A stretch of 64,000 nt of DNA from Methylobacter luteus IMV-B-3098 (lineage in GTDB: Bacteria; Pseudomonadota; Gammaproteobacteria; Methylococcales; Methylomonadaceae), in NCBI RefSeq assembly GCF_000427625.1, contig NZ_KE386569.1:1976591-2040590 (forward strand). The letters run 5' to 3'. The notes beneath the pieces are model-generated. The model ran no database searches, was not told the origin of the DNA, and saw only the letters and a list, made by a program, of their open reading frames with translations. A program made the position numbers and the translations under genes. Of this stretch, positions 25,903 to 34,854 are shown one piece after another (within the stretch, counting starts at the first letter, position 1; each line of letters begins with the position of its first letter).

Positions 25903-26241
25903 CTACGACTCACTTGCAAATGCCTCATCTAAATCGGCATAAATTTCAAAAACCCGGTTTAAGCGGGTCAGTTCAAACATCGACAGCACTTGCGGCTGCA
26001 AATTGGACAAAGCCAGCTTGCCGGACCGGGCGGCCGTGTTTTTATAGCCGGACAATAAGGCGCCCAGACCGGAGCTGTCGATAAAGCGCACGCGCTCCAG
26101 CTGAACGATAATATTTACCTCTCCCTGCTCTATCATATCCAGAATATATTCCTTCAGGTCCCCTGAGTTATGCGCATCTATCCTTTCAACTTGAATGAAC
26201 AGCACGCTATAGCCATTTAGTTTTTCCAGATTCAATTTCAT
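25903..26241 (-). CDS. STAS-domain anti-sigma-factor antagonist (RsbV/SpoIIAA-like)
   Basis: A 112-residue single STAS domain with the phospho-acceptor motif FIDSSGLGALLSGYK; Ser57 corresponds to the serine phosphorylated in SpoIIAA. When unphosphorylated, such proteins hold the cognate kinase and free its target. It is the first gene of the stav-kinase-dehydrogenase run on this strand, with tight spacing throughout. A promoter must lie in the 200-base gap shared with divergent putA, but I cannot point to a convincing one. Confidence 0.9.
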   Translation of the reverse strand: MKLNLEKLNGYSVLFIQVERIDAHNSGDLKEYILDMIEQGEVNIIVQLERVRFIDSSGLGALLSGYKNTAARSGKLALSNLQPQVLSMFELTRLNRVFEIYADLDEAFASES

Positions 26242-26447
26242 CAGTTTTTCTTTTAGTTTGGTTTAATCAGCGGATTTGCCGGCTCATAAGCCCGGCACTG
26301 TCAACAACGCCGTCTCTGTTCCTGCCCTGTTATCAGGATAATTGATTTAGCTGTCGAAAACCTTTCATTCAATATATTTTGAAATATCACTTATGTATTT
26401 AGTCTAAAATTCGGCAAAAAGTTCATGATTTTATGGGTGGAACCCGC

Positions 26448-29400
26448 ATGGCAGAAACATCAACAACTACCTTACGCACGGCGATCAGTCAGGCTTATCT
26501 GACCGATGAGAAAGACATCATCGCGGCGCTGTCGACCGATCTTTTGACCTATGATGCAGCTGCCGCCGGCGCATCCGCCGAAACACTGGTGACCGCGGTC
26601 AGGACCCGGGCGCAGCGGCACAGCGCGATCGAAGCCTTCCTGCACGAATACCAGCTCAACTCCCAGGAAGGCATTGTGCTGATGGGCATCGCCGAAGCCC
26701 TGCTGCGCATTCCTGACCGCCAGACGCAGGACCTGTTTTTGCAGGAAAAGCTGACCGTAGCCGATTGGCAGCGCCATGTCCAGCACAGCGACTCTTTCTG
26801 GGTCAATCTATCGACGCGCGCCTTGCTGCTTACGCGGCAATTTGAAGAATTGGCGGCGCCATCGCCGCAGCACTGGTTTCCGGTCTTCGAACAATTGCTG
26901 TCCAGAATGGGCGCGCCGCTCATTCGCAGCGCGCTGAATCAGGCCATGCAGTATATGGCCCTGCAATTCGTGATTGCCGATTCGATCGAACAAGCCGTTG
27001 TGCGCGGCGAGCAGCAGCCCGCCTACCGCTATTCGTTCGACATGCTGGGCGAGGCGGCGCTGACGGCGGCCGATGCCGAGCGTTATTTCCAGTCATACGC
27101 CAAGGCTATCGCCACGCTGGCCGGGCATGCCCATAATGATGATATTTATGCCAATCCGGGCATTTCGGTCAAATTATCGGCGCTGTGCCCGCGCTATGAG
27201 CCGCTGCAACAGGTGCGCGCCGTCAAGGAGCTCACGGACAGGCTGCTGCATCTGGCCAATCATGCGCGCGCGGCCAATATTTCTCTGACCGTGGATGCCG
27301 AGGAATCCGAGCGCCTGGATATGTCCCTGACGATCTTTGCCGCCGTGCTGGCGCAACTGAACGGCTGGCCGGGCCTGGGTCTGGCCGTGCAGGCGTACCA
27401 AAAACGCGCTCTGCCCGTCATCCGCTGGCTGGCTGCGCTGGCCGAATCCCGGCAGTGCAAGATTCCGTTGCGGCTCGTCAAAGGCGCCTACTGGGACAGT
27501 GAGATCAAACGGGCTCAGGAAAACGGCCTCAGCGATTACCCCGTGTTCACCCATAAATCGGCGACCGACGTCTCTTATCTGGCCTGCGCGCAATTCATGC
27601 TGTCGCGGCCCGAGGCGTTTTATCCTCAGTTCGCCAGCCATAACGCGCACACGCTCGCCGCCGTCCATCAGATGGGCAGGCAACATCCGGGCTATGAATT
27701 CCAGCGCCTGCACGGCATGGGCGAGGCGCTTTATGACGAAATCATGGAACATCAGGGCTGGCAAATCCCCTGCCGCATCTATGCGCCGGTCGGGCATTAT
27801 CATGAACTGCTGCCTTATCTGGTCAGACGCCTGCTGGAGAACGGCGCCAATACCTCTTTCGTCAACCAGATCGATCACCCCGACATCAGCGTGACGGAAT
27901 TGATCTGTGATCCCGTGGCAACGGTAAAGGCGACTGAACTGAAATCACCGATAGTCCTGCCGCGCGATATTTATGGCGAAAAACGGCTTAATTCGAGCGG
28001 CGTCAATCTGGCCGATCCCGAGGTGTTGAATCAATTGCAGCAGGATCTGAACGCCCTGGCCGACCGGCAATGGACAGCCGTGCCGCTGGTCGACGGCCAG
28101 CCTTGCCCGGGCCAGGAACAGATCATCGTCAATCCGTGGGACAATCGGCAGGCGGTAGGCACGGTCAGCCATGCCGGGCAGGAGACGATCGAACAGGCCC
28201 TGGCAGGCGCCGCCGAAGCCTTTAATGATTGGCGTCTTTGTCCTGTCGAAACGCGCGCCGCCTGCCTGAAGCGGGCCGCCGATCTGTTCGAACAGCACCG
28301 CCTGGAACTGGTTTCGCTGTGTATCCGCGAAGGCGGCCGCACGATCAGGGATGCCCTGTCAGAAGTCAGGGAGGCGGTCGATTTCTGCCGCTATTATGCG
28401 CAATCGGCGCTCGAATTATTTGGCGAACCTATCCGCCTGCCCGGCCCTGTCGGCGAAGACAACCGGCTTCATTACTATGGCCGAGGCGTTTATGTCTGCA
28501 TCAGCCCGTGGAATTTTCCGATTGCTATTTTTACCGGCCAGGTCGTTGCCGCGCTCGCGGCCGGCAATACCGTCATCGCCAAACCGGCCAGCCAGACCGC
28601 ACTGACGGCCATGCACTGCGTGCGCCTGCTGCATCAGGCCGGCGTTCCCGAATCGGTACTGCAATTCCTGCCGGCCGATGGGCGCACGACCGGCCAACAT
28701 GTCCTGCCCAATCCGCAGGTGGCCGGCATCGCCTTCACGGGCTCGACGGCCACGGCGCGGTTTATCAACCAGCAGTTGGCCGAGCACCATCAGGCCATCG
28801 TGCCGATTATCGCCGAAACCGGCGGCCAGAATGTCCTGATCGCCGACAGCTCGGCCCTGCCGGAGCAATTGGTGCAGGACGCCATGCTGTCTGCATTCAA
28901 CAGCGCCGGCCAGCGCTGCTCGGCCCTGCGCGCGCTGTTTGTGCAAGAGGAAATTGCCGATAAAACCATCGCCATGCTAACCGGCGCCATGCAGGAATTG
29001 TCGCTGGGCAACCCCGGTCTGACCTCGACCGACATCGGCCCCGTGATCGACCATGCCGCGCTGGCGCCGCTGACGGCGCATCTTGAAATGATGAAGCAAC
29101 AGGCGAAACTGCTCTATCAACTGCCCATGAATGATGAGTTAAAGCACGGCAGCTTTTTCGCGCCCAGCCTGTTTGAGATCGAATCGCTGTCGCAGCTGAC
29201 CCAGGAGGTCTTCGGCCCGATCCTGCACCTGATCCGTTACCGGGCCGCCGATCTCGACCAGGTGATCGCCGCCGTCAATGCCACCGGTTACGGCCTGACG
29301 CTGGGCATACACAGCCGGATTGAAACGACGGCCGAAAAAATCCGGCAAGGCGTTAAGGTCGGCAATATTTATGTCAACCGCAACATGATCGGCGCGGTTG

Positions 29401-29558
29401 TCGGCGTGCAGCCTTTCGGCGGCATGCGCCTTTCCGGCACAGGTCCCAAGGCCGGCGGCCCCGATTATTTGCGCCGCTTTGTTGTGGAACAGACCGTGAC
29501 GACCAATACCGCCGCGATCGGCGGCAACGCGACTTTGCTGACTCAGGATTTGCGGTAG
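26448..29558 (+). CDS. putA: Bifunctional proline dehydrogenase / P5C dehydrogenase
   Basis: This 1036-residue enzyme oxidises proline to glutamate in two steps, using FAD then NAD+. The N-terminal half is the proline dehydrogenase barrel (RLVKGAYWDSEIKRAQ, FQRLHGMGEALY). The C-terminal half is the aldehyde dehydrogenase (SPWNFPIAIFTGQ, IAETGGQN, catalytic Cys in NSAGQRCSALR). The ribbon-helix-helix repressor domain of E. coli PutA is absent, so it should not regulate its own gene. ATG 26448 is preferred over ATG 26433 because GGGTGGA lies six bases ahead of it. Its product glutamate is the substrate of the divergently encoded dehydrogenase. The stop codon TAG lies within a palindromic repeat. 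Confidence 0.94.
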   Translation: MAETSTTTLRTAISQAYLTDEKDIIAALSTDLLTYDAAAAGASAETLVTAVRTRAQRHSAIEAFLHEYQLNSQEGIVLMGIAEALLRIPDRQTQDLFLQEKLTVADWQRHVQHSDSFWVNLSTRALLLTRQFEELAAPSPQHWFPVFEQLLSRMGAPLIRSALNQAMQYMALQFVIADSIEQAVVRGEQQPAYRYSFDMLGEAALTAADAERYFQSYAKAIATLAGHAHNDDIYANPGISVKLSALCPRYEPLQQVRAVKELTDRLLHLANHARAANISLTVDAEESERLDMSLTIFAAVLAQLNGWPGLGLAVQAYQKRALPVIRWLAALAESRQCKIPLRLVKGAYWDSEIKRAQENGLSDYPVFTHKSATDVSYLACAQFMLSRPEAFYPQFASHNAHTLAAVHQMGRQHPGYEFQRLHGMGEALYDEIMEHQGWQIPCRIYAPVGHYHELLPYLVRRLLENGANTSFVNQIDHPDISVTELICDPVATVKATELKSPIVLPRDIYGEKRLNSSGVNLADPEVLNQLQQDLNALADRQWTAVPLVDGQPCPGQEQIIVNPWDNRQAVGTVSHAGQETIEQALAGAAEAFNDWRLCPVETRAACLKRAADLFEQHRLELVSLCIREGGRTIRDALSEVREAVDFCRYYAQSALELFGEPIRLPGPVGEDNRLHYYGRGVYVCISPWNFPIAIFTGQVVAALAAGNTVIAKPASQTALTAMHCVRLLHQAGVPESVLQFLPADGRTTGQHVLPNPQVAGIAFTGSTATARFINQQLAEHHQAIVPIIAETGGQNVLIADSSALPEQLVQDAMLSAFNSAGQRCSALRALFVQEEIADKTIAMLTGAMQELSLGNPGLTSTDIGPVIDHAALAPLTAHLEMMKQQAKLLYQLPMNDELKHGSFFAPSLFEIESLSQLTQEVFGPILHLIRYRAADLDQVIAAVNATGYGLTLGIHSRIETTAEKIRQGVKVGNIYVNRNMIGAVVGVQPFGGMRLSGTGPKAGGPDYLRRFVVEQTVTTNTAAIGGNATLLTQDLR

Positions 29559-29596
29559 GCCGGGTTGATAAACCCGGCATGAGGAGCTTCGAAACT
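29555..29596 (+). repeat. Partial palindromic repeat, copy 5
   Basis: GTAGGCCGGGTTGATAAACC then CGGCATGAGGAGCTTCGAAAC. This is a left-end fragment of the same family as 1538-1613 and closest to the copy at 7520 (shared GAGCTTCGAAA-like string). It supplies the putA stop codon. Confidence 0.65.
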
Positions 29597-29648
29597 GCAG
29601 ACGAAAACGGCCTTACGAATAATTATTGCAAAAACTGCTTTATGTTTC

Positions 29649-29670
29649 AAATGAGAATTGTTATCATTTG
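29649..29670. promoter_or_regulatory. Fur box upstream of bfd-bfr
   Basis: AATGAGAATTGTTATCATTT is a close match to the 19-base Fur consensus of inverted GATAAT-type arms. It lies 30 bases before the bfd start, so iron-loaded Fur should repress this operon. In E. coli bfd is Fur-repressed too. Confidence 0.8.
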
Positions 29671-29699
29671 CAAAAGATTACTCTACAGGAGATCCCTTT

Positions 29700-29915
29700 A
29701 TGTACGTATGTGTTTGCAAAGCAGTTACTGATTCCCAGATAAAAAACGCGATTGATAATGGCGTTTGCACGCGCAAACAGATATTCGATTGCCTCGGTGT
29801 CGGCAGAAATTGCGGAAAATGCAATAAACAGATCAAGGAACTGCTTGACGGAAACCGTCGGCAGCAATCTATAATGCAAGCAGCATCAAACGAACCCATT
29901 CTTAACGCGTATTAG
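29700..29915 (+). CDS. bfd: Bacterioferritin-associated ferredoxin
   Basis: This 71-residue [2Fe-2S] protein reduces the bacterioferritin core to release iron. The four cluster cysteines are visible as MYVCVCKAV near the start and GRNCGKCNKQI further on, the Bfd pattern. The start at 29700 is set by CAGGAGA eight bases upstream; the frame is open further up but without a ribosome site. bfr follows after 18 bases, and a Fur box precedes the pair, so release and storage genes share one iron-controlled transcript. Confidence 0.93.
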   Translation: MYVCVCKAVTDSQIKNAIDNGVCTRKQIFDCLGVGRNCGKCNKQIKELLDGNRRQQSIMQAASNEPILNAY

Positions 29916-29933
29916 AAAAACCAGAGGTGTAGC

Positions 29934-30398
29934 ATGCAAGGAGATAGCCAGGTTATCGAGTTTCTCAATAAGGCATTGACTAATGAGCTGACCGCCATTA
30001 ATCAGTATTTTTTACATGCCCGCATGTATAAAAACTGGGGTTTTCAAAAACTGAACGAGAAGGTCTATCACGAGTCCATCGACGAAATGAAGCACGCCGA
30101 CCGATTGATCGAACGCATCCTGTTTCTGGAAGGCCTGCCCAACCTGCAAAGTCTCGACAAGATATTGATCGGCGAGAATCCCCAGGAAATGCTTGAATGC
30201 GACTTGAAACTGGAACACAACGCCATACCCTTGCTCCGGGAAGCAATTGCCTACTGCGAAAGCGTTAAAGACTATATCTCCAGGGAAATTTTCGAACACA
30301 TCCTCGAAAGCGAGGAAGAGCATGTCGACTGGCTGGAAACCCAGCTTGAACTGATCGGCAAGGTCGGGTTGCAGAATTACCTGCAATCGCAAATGTAA
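29934..30398 (+). CDS. bfr: Bacterioferritin
   Basis: This 154-residue four-helix subunit belongs to the 24-mer iron-storage cage. The ferroxidase ligands are present: Glu18 (TNELTA), Glu51 and His54 (SIDEMKHAD), and the later EHN and SEEEHVDW segments. Met52, the axial haem ligand that separates bacterioferritin from plain ferritin, is in place. Its length is close to the family norm of about 158. It is co-transcribed with bfd. Confidence 0.95.
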   Translation: MQGDSQVIEFLNKALTNELTAINQYFLHARMYKNWGFQKLNEKVYHESIDEMKHADRLIERILFLEGLPNLQSLDKILIGENPQEMLECDLKLEHNAIPLLREAIAYCESVKDYISREIFEHILESEEEHVDWLETQLELIGKVGLQNYLQSQM

Positions 30399-30458
30399 AA
30401 CGGCTCTCCCCGATCGTCTAATACTGAAGCGTTCTTATGCCGCAAACCCTGGCGGCAG

Positions 30459-30464
30459 TATAAT
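30459..30464 (+). promoter_or_regulatory. Possible -10 element before the redoxin gene
   Basis: TATAAT 80 bases before the redoxin start in the 145-base gap after bfr. No matching -35 is seen at normal spacing, so support is slight. Confidence 0.25.
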
Positions 30465-30492
30465 ATTTCATTTACTCCAGCTTCATGTATGA

Positions 30493-30510
30493 GGGCGACT
30501 AAAATCGCCC
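30493..30510. repeat. Short palindrome GGGCGACTAAAATCGCCC
   Basis: A six-base-pair inverted repeat (GGGCGA/TCGCCC) in the leader of the redoxin gene. It looks like one of several small dispersed palindromes of this genome and could form a hairpin in the 5' untranslated region. Confidence 0.5.
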
Positions 30511-30543
30511 CTACAAACTATTCAGTTTTACGGGAGAGCGAAA

Positions 30544-31206
30544 ATGACCGCACAAATAGGCCAGCCAGCGCCGCTGTTATCGGTTTCCGACTGGGTTCAG
30601 GGCGAGCCGGCCAATTTCGATCTGTTACCGGGCCGGGTCGTGCTGGTGGAAGTCTTTCAGGTCAACTGTCCGGGCTGTTTTTTATATGCCCTGCCGCAAG
30701 CTATCTCCCTGCATCAACGCTATGCGGACCAAGGGTTGTCGGTCCTGGGCGTGGCGACGGCGTTTGAGGACTTCGATAAAAACAATCTGAACAATCTGGT
30801 TCGGTTGGCCGAAAAAGGCGAAGTTGTCGGCGAGACGCTGCTCGCGCTAAGCCAGCGCGGCGAGCTGATCGACGGTCGCCTGCCCTATCGCATCCCTTTC
30901 CCGCTGGCCATGGATCGTCTGAACAAGCGCGGGGACAATATGACCGACGATGACATCCTGTCCTTTATCAGGGCGCGCGTGCCCGACTTCGATCAGCAGC
31001 CGGAAGCGCATCAACAGCAAATCCGCAAGCGAGCACAGCACTATTTTCAATCCCTGACCTACCGGGCGGAGACGTTTGAGCGTTTCGACCTGAAAGGCAC
31101 GCCCTCGCATATTCTGGTCGACAAACACGGCGTGTTAAGGGATTGCGCCTTTGGCGCCTATCCGGAGCTGGAAGTGCTATTGAAAGCCTTATTATCAGAG
31201 GAATAA
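30544..31206 (+). CDS. Redoxin/thioredoxin-fold protein with CPGC site
   Basis: A 220-residue protein of the AhpC-TSA/TlpA-like superfamily. The redox site is QVNCPGCFLYALPQ, placed as in thioredoxins after a beta strand, and the cis-proline region is KGTPSHILVDKHG near the C-terminus. There is no signal peptide, so it should act in the cytosol. An insertion of about 90 residues between these parts (around EFVDFDKNNLNNL-type and PLAMDRLNKRGDNM segments) sets it apart from small thioredoxins. The substrate is unknown. It lies downstream of bfr, but a 145-base gap argues for its own promoter. Confidence 0.8.
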   Translation: MTAQIGQPAPLLSVSDWVQGEPANFDLLPGRVVLVEVFQVNCPGCFLYALPQAISLHQRYADQGLSVLGVATAFEDFDKNNLNNLVRLAEKGEVVGETLLALSQRGELIDGRLPYRIPFPLAMDRLNKRGDNMTDDDILSFIRARVPDFDQQPEAHQQQIRKRAQHYFQSLTYRAETFERFDLKGTPSHILVDKHGVLRDCAFGAYPELEVLLKALLSEE

Positions 31207-31448
31207 AAAAATAATAATTAAAAGTTACTGTAAAACTTACTGCATTTTTCTGTTGTGGCTCTGCTTTTCTTGATCCCCATACACAAAAAAGGCCACCATA
31301 TAGCCAGCCTTGATTGATCGTGTGTTTATAGTTTAAAAACTAAGGCGAAAAGTAGTTATATAATTTTAAGTTTCGATTGCTTGATTTTGTCTGGCTGCCG
31401 CTTCACTATGCACCTAAATTTACGCCCATCATTACTAATAATAAGAAC

Positions 31449-31922
31449 ATGAATTCTACGATCATTTCTCTCGTTCCGATTTCTGCCATACATAGCTTCC
31501 GTCAGCAGCAACAGTCAATCGTATCAGTTGGAACAATAAGCATGGATGTAAAATTAAATGACGATGTTCTTACCCACAGCAATGAAAGCCTAAAAAAATC
31601 AAAATGGGAAGTTTGCTTTTATCATACTGAGTCCTACAACGAAAACGCTGTTCAGCAAGGAGCCATTGGATTTCTCAAATATTATCAAGAATCTGAGTAT
31701 AGAGAAGAGACTTGCATTGCATCAGTAGCTTTGAAAACAGAAGTTTTTAACCAACTGCTAGTAAATTTGCAATCAAAACGGCTACCTAGTCAAATGCTTT
31801 TTACGGTTAAGGAATTAGAATATGGCGCGCTGCCTGATGGGGATCAAATAATATGGAACGTACAAGACATGTCGAACGCTCCGATATTAGAAGTGGAGTT
31901 TCAATTTCATTTTTATTTCTAA
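31449..31922 (+). CDS. Unrecognised AT-rich orphan protein
   Basis: About 157 residues from MNSTIISLVP; an in-frame start at 31377 would add 24 unlikely residues. I recognise no domain. The sequence is rich in aromatic and charged residues with alternating beta-like stretches (WEVCFYHTESY, QMLFTVKELEYGALPDGDQI, LEVEFQFHFYF), has no signal peptide and no clear membrane helix. Base composition is markedly more AT-rich than neighbours, and an IS982 element follows about 110 bases later. This suggests acquired DNA. The 242 bases before it are also AT-rich and hold no gene I can support. Confidence 0.55.
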   Translation: MNSTIISLVPISAIHSFRQQQQSIVSVGTISMDVKLNDDVLTHSNESLKKSKWEVCFYHTESYNENAVQQGAIGFLKYYQESEYREETCIASVALKTEVFNQLLVNLQSKRLPSQMLFTVKELEYGALPDGDQIIWNVQDMSNAPILEVEFQFHFYF

Positions 31923-32031
31923 ACAAAGATGATCTAAAAAAGTTATTTAATCACTAGTTGGGCAGCAAAATGAAAACATCAGATCAAGTTCAAAATTTTA
32001 CATTTCAACGTTGCTATAGATCACTATATCT

Positions 32032-33025
32032 AACCTCAGTTCGGTTTAAGCATTCGAAATAAAAGGCAACCAATCGACATCGCGCAAATTGAGAGCCGGC
32101 TTTTTCTCCTGATAGGTATAGGCCACCAGACAAGCGATGATATTGGACAAATAGTTGCTCAAAGAACGATGCCGCGAGTGTTCAAGATCGCCAATATTCT
32201 TGAGTTGATCATTGATCGTTTCAATGATGCTACGCTTGCGCAGCAAACATTTGTCAAACACATCCATCACTTGCGGCTTCATGTTTTTCTTCAGCGTAGT
32301 AATCAGCGTGACATTCTGATGGGCCAATAAGTCAGTTAACTTCCTGGAAATATAGCCCCGGTCGCCAAACAGCTTTCCCGTCAATGATTTCACCAGATCG
32401 GGGACTGGTTTGCGATCATCGACATTGCCCGGTGTGATGCAAAATGACAGAATCTCGCCCTGGTCATTGACGATCAGATGCAATTTGAAGCCATAAAACC
32501 AGCCGGTCGACGATTTGCCGCGCCCGGCTTCCTGGGTGAAGGTTTTGTGCCGGGGAATACGGATATTCTCGCACACGCCCAGCGGTGTTGAATCAATAAA
32601 GGCAATACCTGCCGAAGCGCCTCGGCGACTGGCCATAAAGGCGGTGAGCGGCGCCAACAGTTTTGGCATCAGCTCGATAAAGCGATTATAGCTTAGCAGA
32701 TTAGGAAACTCAGCTCGCCAATAGCGCTGCACATGCCTCAGATAAAACCATTTGAAGGTTCGAAAACCGGCTTGATGGTAAGCCACTAAAATCGTGATCA
32801 TCTCGCTATCACTCATCCGATGGAGACGATGGCGTTTCTTCTTACCTTGGGTTAATTGATTTTTTTGCCAGTCCGCTATAAAGGTTTGGCAAAAATCGTC
32901 CACATCGCAGAATAAGTGTGTTAATTTCATAAAGGCAGGTTTTTGTTCGGAGAAAGTTAGCGTCGAAAACTTATTTTCTCTTTTATAACAAGAACCTGCT
33001 CCCTTTTTTATCCCGAACTCAGGTT
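32032..33025 (-). mobile_element. IS982-family insertion sequence, complete
   Basis: A 994-bp element. The left end AACCTCAGTTCGG and the inverted right end AACCTGAGTTCGG differ at one base. Target duplication ATATCT flanks it at 32026-32031 and 33026-33031. It landed in the 3' end of a helix-turn-helix regulator gene. Confidence 0.87.
32046..32930 (-). CDS. IS982-family transposase
   Basis: This 294-residue DDE transposase has intact length. Family traits are the N-terminal CDVDDFCQTFIADW, the DDE region beginning FIDSTPLGVCENIRI, the second acidic site LFGDRGYISRKL and the glutamate in KRSIIETINDQLKNIGD, followed by the usual HSRHRS. The frame has no break, so it may be active. The element supplies its only gene. 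Confidence 0.92.
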   Translation of the reverse strand: MKLTHLFCDVDDFCQTFIADWQKNQLTQGKKKRHRLHRMSDSEMITILVAYHQAGFRTFKWFYLRHVQRYWRAEFPNLLSYNRFIELMPKLLAPLTAFMASRRGASAGIAFIDSTPLGVCENIRIPRHKTFTQEAGRGKSSTGWFYGFKLHLIVNDQGEILSFCITPGNVDDRKPVPDLVKSLTGKLFGDRGYISRKLTDLLAHQNVTLITTLKKNMKPQVMDVFDKCLLRKRSIIETINDQLKNIGDLEHSRHRSLSNYLSNIIACLVAYTYQEKKPALNLRDVDWLPFISNA

Positions 33026-33227
33026 ATATCTAGCTTCCATTTCAGCTATACGCTTGATATTCTCTCGCCCTTCTTCTACAGATTTTGTATAACACTTGAT
33101 AATCTGTTCAATCTTGTTATCCAGCAATTCTTCAATAGGCATATTAGGGATCAGCAAACGGTAGGGTTCGATTTTAAAATAGGCGGCTATTTTTTCAATT
33201 GTCTCAGTAGTTATGCTATCCACGCTT
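33008..33227 (-). pseudogene. XRE-type regulator remnant, cut at both ends by IS elements
   Basis: The surviving frame reads VDSITTETIEKIAAYFKIEP then YRLLIPNMPIEELL and a helical tail. This is the end of an XRE (Cro/C1) helix-turn-helix domain plus a C-terminal extension. The DNA-recognition helices are gone where the IS21 element begins at 33228. At the 3' side the last four codons (LSSG plus stop) come from the IS982 end, and the ATATCT duplication lies inside the codons before. It cannot bind DNA as it stands. Confidence 0.75.
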
Positions 33228-33339
33228 GTTAAAAAGCGTGCAAAACTTTCCAGGGCCCTGGGGAAAAGAGCGTTGAAAAGTTTCCACCCCAGGTTATTTA
33301 ATGACCGGTTTTTGACCGGAGCATCCTGGAGTGTTAGAA

Positions 33340-34854
33340 ATGGACCTTATTGCCGAACTCAGACGGCGTCATCATGTAGGTAAAGAAAGCATCAGTTCTC
33401 TGGCGAAGACCTTTAAGCTCTCCCGCCCCACCATCCGCAAGCATCTCAAGACGCTTGAAGCGCCGGTTTATCAGCGCCAACATCAGCCTTATCCCAAGCT
33501 GGGCTCATTCCATGACCAACTGGACACCTGGTTGGAGCAGGAAGCGGTTTTGCCGCGTAAACAGAGACGGACTGCCCGCCGACTGTATGAGTGTCTCCAG
33601 GTTGAGGGGTACCGCGGCTCTTATACGGCCGTACAACGCCATGTAAGGCGTTGGAAGAAACAGCAAGTCAGCAGTCCCGCCGTCAAACAAGCCTTTGTAC
33701 CGTTAGCCTTTCCGGCGGGCGAGACCTGCCAGTTTGATTGGAGCCAGGAAACCGTCGAGCTCGGCGGTGTGACGCAGACCATTAAAGTGGCTCACTTTCG
33801 CCTGGCCTACAGCCGGCAGATGTTCGTGGTCGCCTATCCGCGAGAAACCCAGGAGATGGTGCTGGATGCACACCGCCAGGCGTTCGCTTACTTCGGTGGC
33901 GTACCAAAACGCATGATCTACGATAATCTGAAGGCTGTTGTTGACGCGATCTTTGTCGGCAAGGAGCGTCGCTTTAATCGCCGTTTTCTGGCCTTGGCCA
34001 ATCACTATCTGTTTGAGCCGGTGGCCTGCACGCCGGCATCGGGCTGGGAAAAAGGCCAAGTGGAAAATCAGGTGGGTAATATCCGGGAGTGGCTGTTTAC
34101 GCCCTTGGCCAAATTCGCCGATTTTACCAGCCTGAATGCCTGGCTGGCGCTACGCTGTCGGGAATTGGCGGGACGGCCCCATCCCGAACAACCTTCACGC
34201 ACTATCGCCGATTGCTTTGCCGAAGAACAGCCGCTGTTAATGCCAGTCAAGGCCAGCTTTGATGGCTACGTGGAAGAGGTACGGCGGGTCTCACAGTTGT
34301 GCCTGATACGTATTGACCGTAATCGCTACAGCGTGCCGGCCCAATGGGCTAATGCGGTGGTGTCAGTGCGCTTAACGGCCGATCGTGTGCGCCTGGTGGC
34401 CGAAGGTCAGGTCATTGCCGAACATATCCGTCGTTTTGGCCGTGATCAGCTGGTCTGTGATCCCTGGCATTACCTGCCGGTATTAGAGAAAAAGCCGGGA
34501 GCACTGCGGCATGGTGCGCCGTTTCAGGCCTGGGATCTGCCGGCACCGGTTAAAGTGGTCCGGGACCGCATTCTCAAACAAGACCAAGGTGATCGCGCGT
34601 TTGTCGATCTGTTGCTGATGGCCAGGTCATTAGGCGATGATGGCCTGGAGACACTGGAAGTGGCGTGCGACCTGACCTTGCAAACCGGGATCATCAGCGC
34701 CGCGATTGTGCTCAATGAAATGCGCCGGTTAACTGATGCAGCTAGGCCTAAACCGTTGACTGACACATCGCCATCCACGCCGACATTGGCCCTGGAGCCG
34801 GTAGCTGATTGCAGCCGCTACGATACCTTGCGGAGTTCACGCCATGTCCATTGA
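33340..34854 (+). CDS. istA: IS21-family transposase IstA
   Basis: A 504-residue transposase. It starts with a helix-turn-helix ([20 protein letters not shown]) and carries an integrase-type catalytic core with [17 protein letters not shown] and [10 protein letters not shown] supplying the D-D-E residues, then a beta-barrel region. ATG 33340 is chosen over GTG 33331 because GGAG lies nine bases before it. Its end overlaps istB by 11 bases, normal for the family. The frame is intact. Confidence 0.93.
   Translation: MDLIAELRRRHHVGKESISSLAKTFKLSRPTIRKHLKTLEAPVYQRQHQPYPKLGSFHDQLDTWLEQEAVLPRKQRRTARRLYECLQVEGYRGSYTAVQRHVRRWKKQQVSSPAVKQAFVPLAFPAGETCQFDWSQETVELGGVTQTIKVAHFRLAYSRQMFVVAYPRETQEMVLDAHRQAFAYFGGVPKRMIYDNLKAVVDAIFVGKERRFNRRFLALANHYLFEPVACTPASGWEKGQVENQVGNIREWLFTPLAKFADFTSLNAWLALRCRELAGRPHPEQPSRTIADCFAEEQPLLMPVKASFDGYVEEVRRVSQLCLIRIDRNRYSVPAQWANAVVSVRLTADRVRLVAEGQVIAEHIRRFGRDQLVCDPWHYLPVLEKKPGALRHGAPFQAWDLPAPVKVVRDRILKQDQGDRAFVDLLLMARSLGDDGLETLEVACDLTLQTGIISAAIVLNEMRRLTDAARPKPLTDTSPSTPTLALEPVADCSRYDTLRSSRHVH

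Noticed and set aside
25469-26241. A full stressosome or sigma-B-type locus
   Set aside because: Only the STAS protein and kinase are present; no sigma factor, PP2C phosphatase or RsbR/S/T genes lie nearby.
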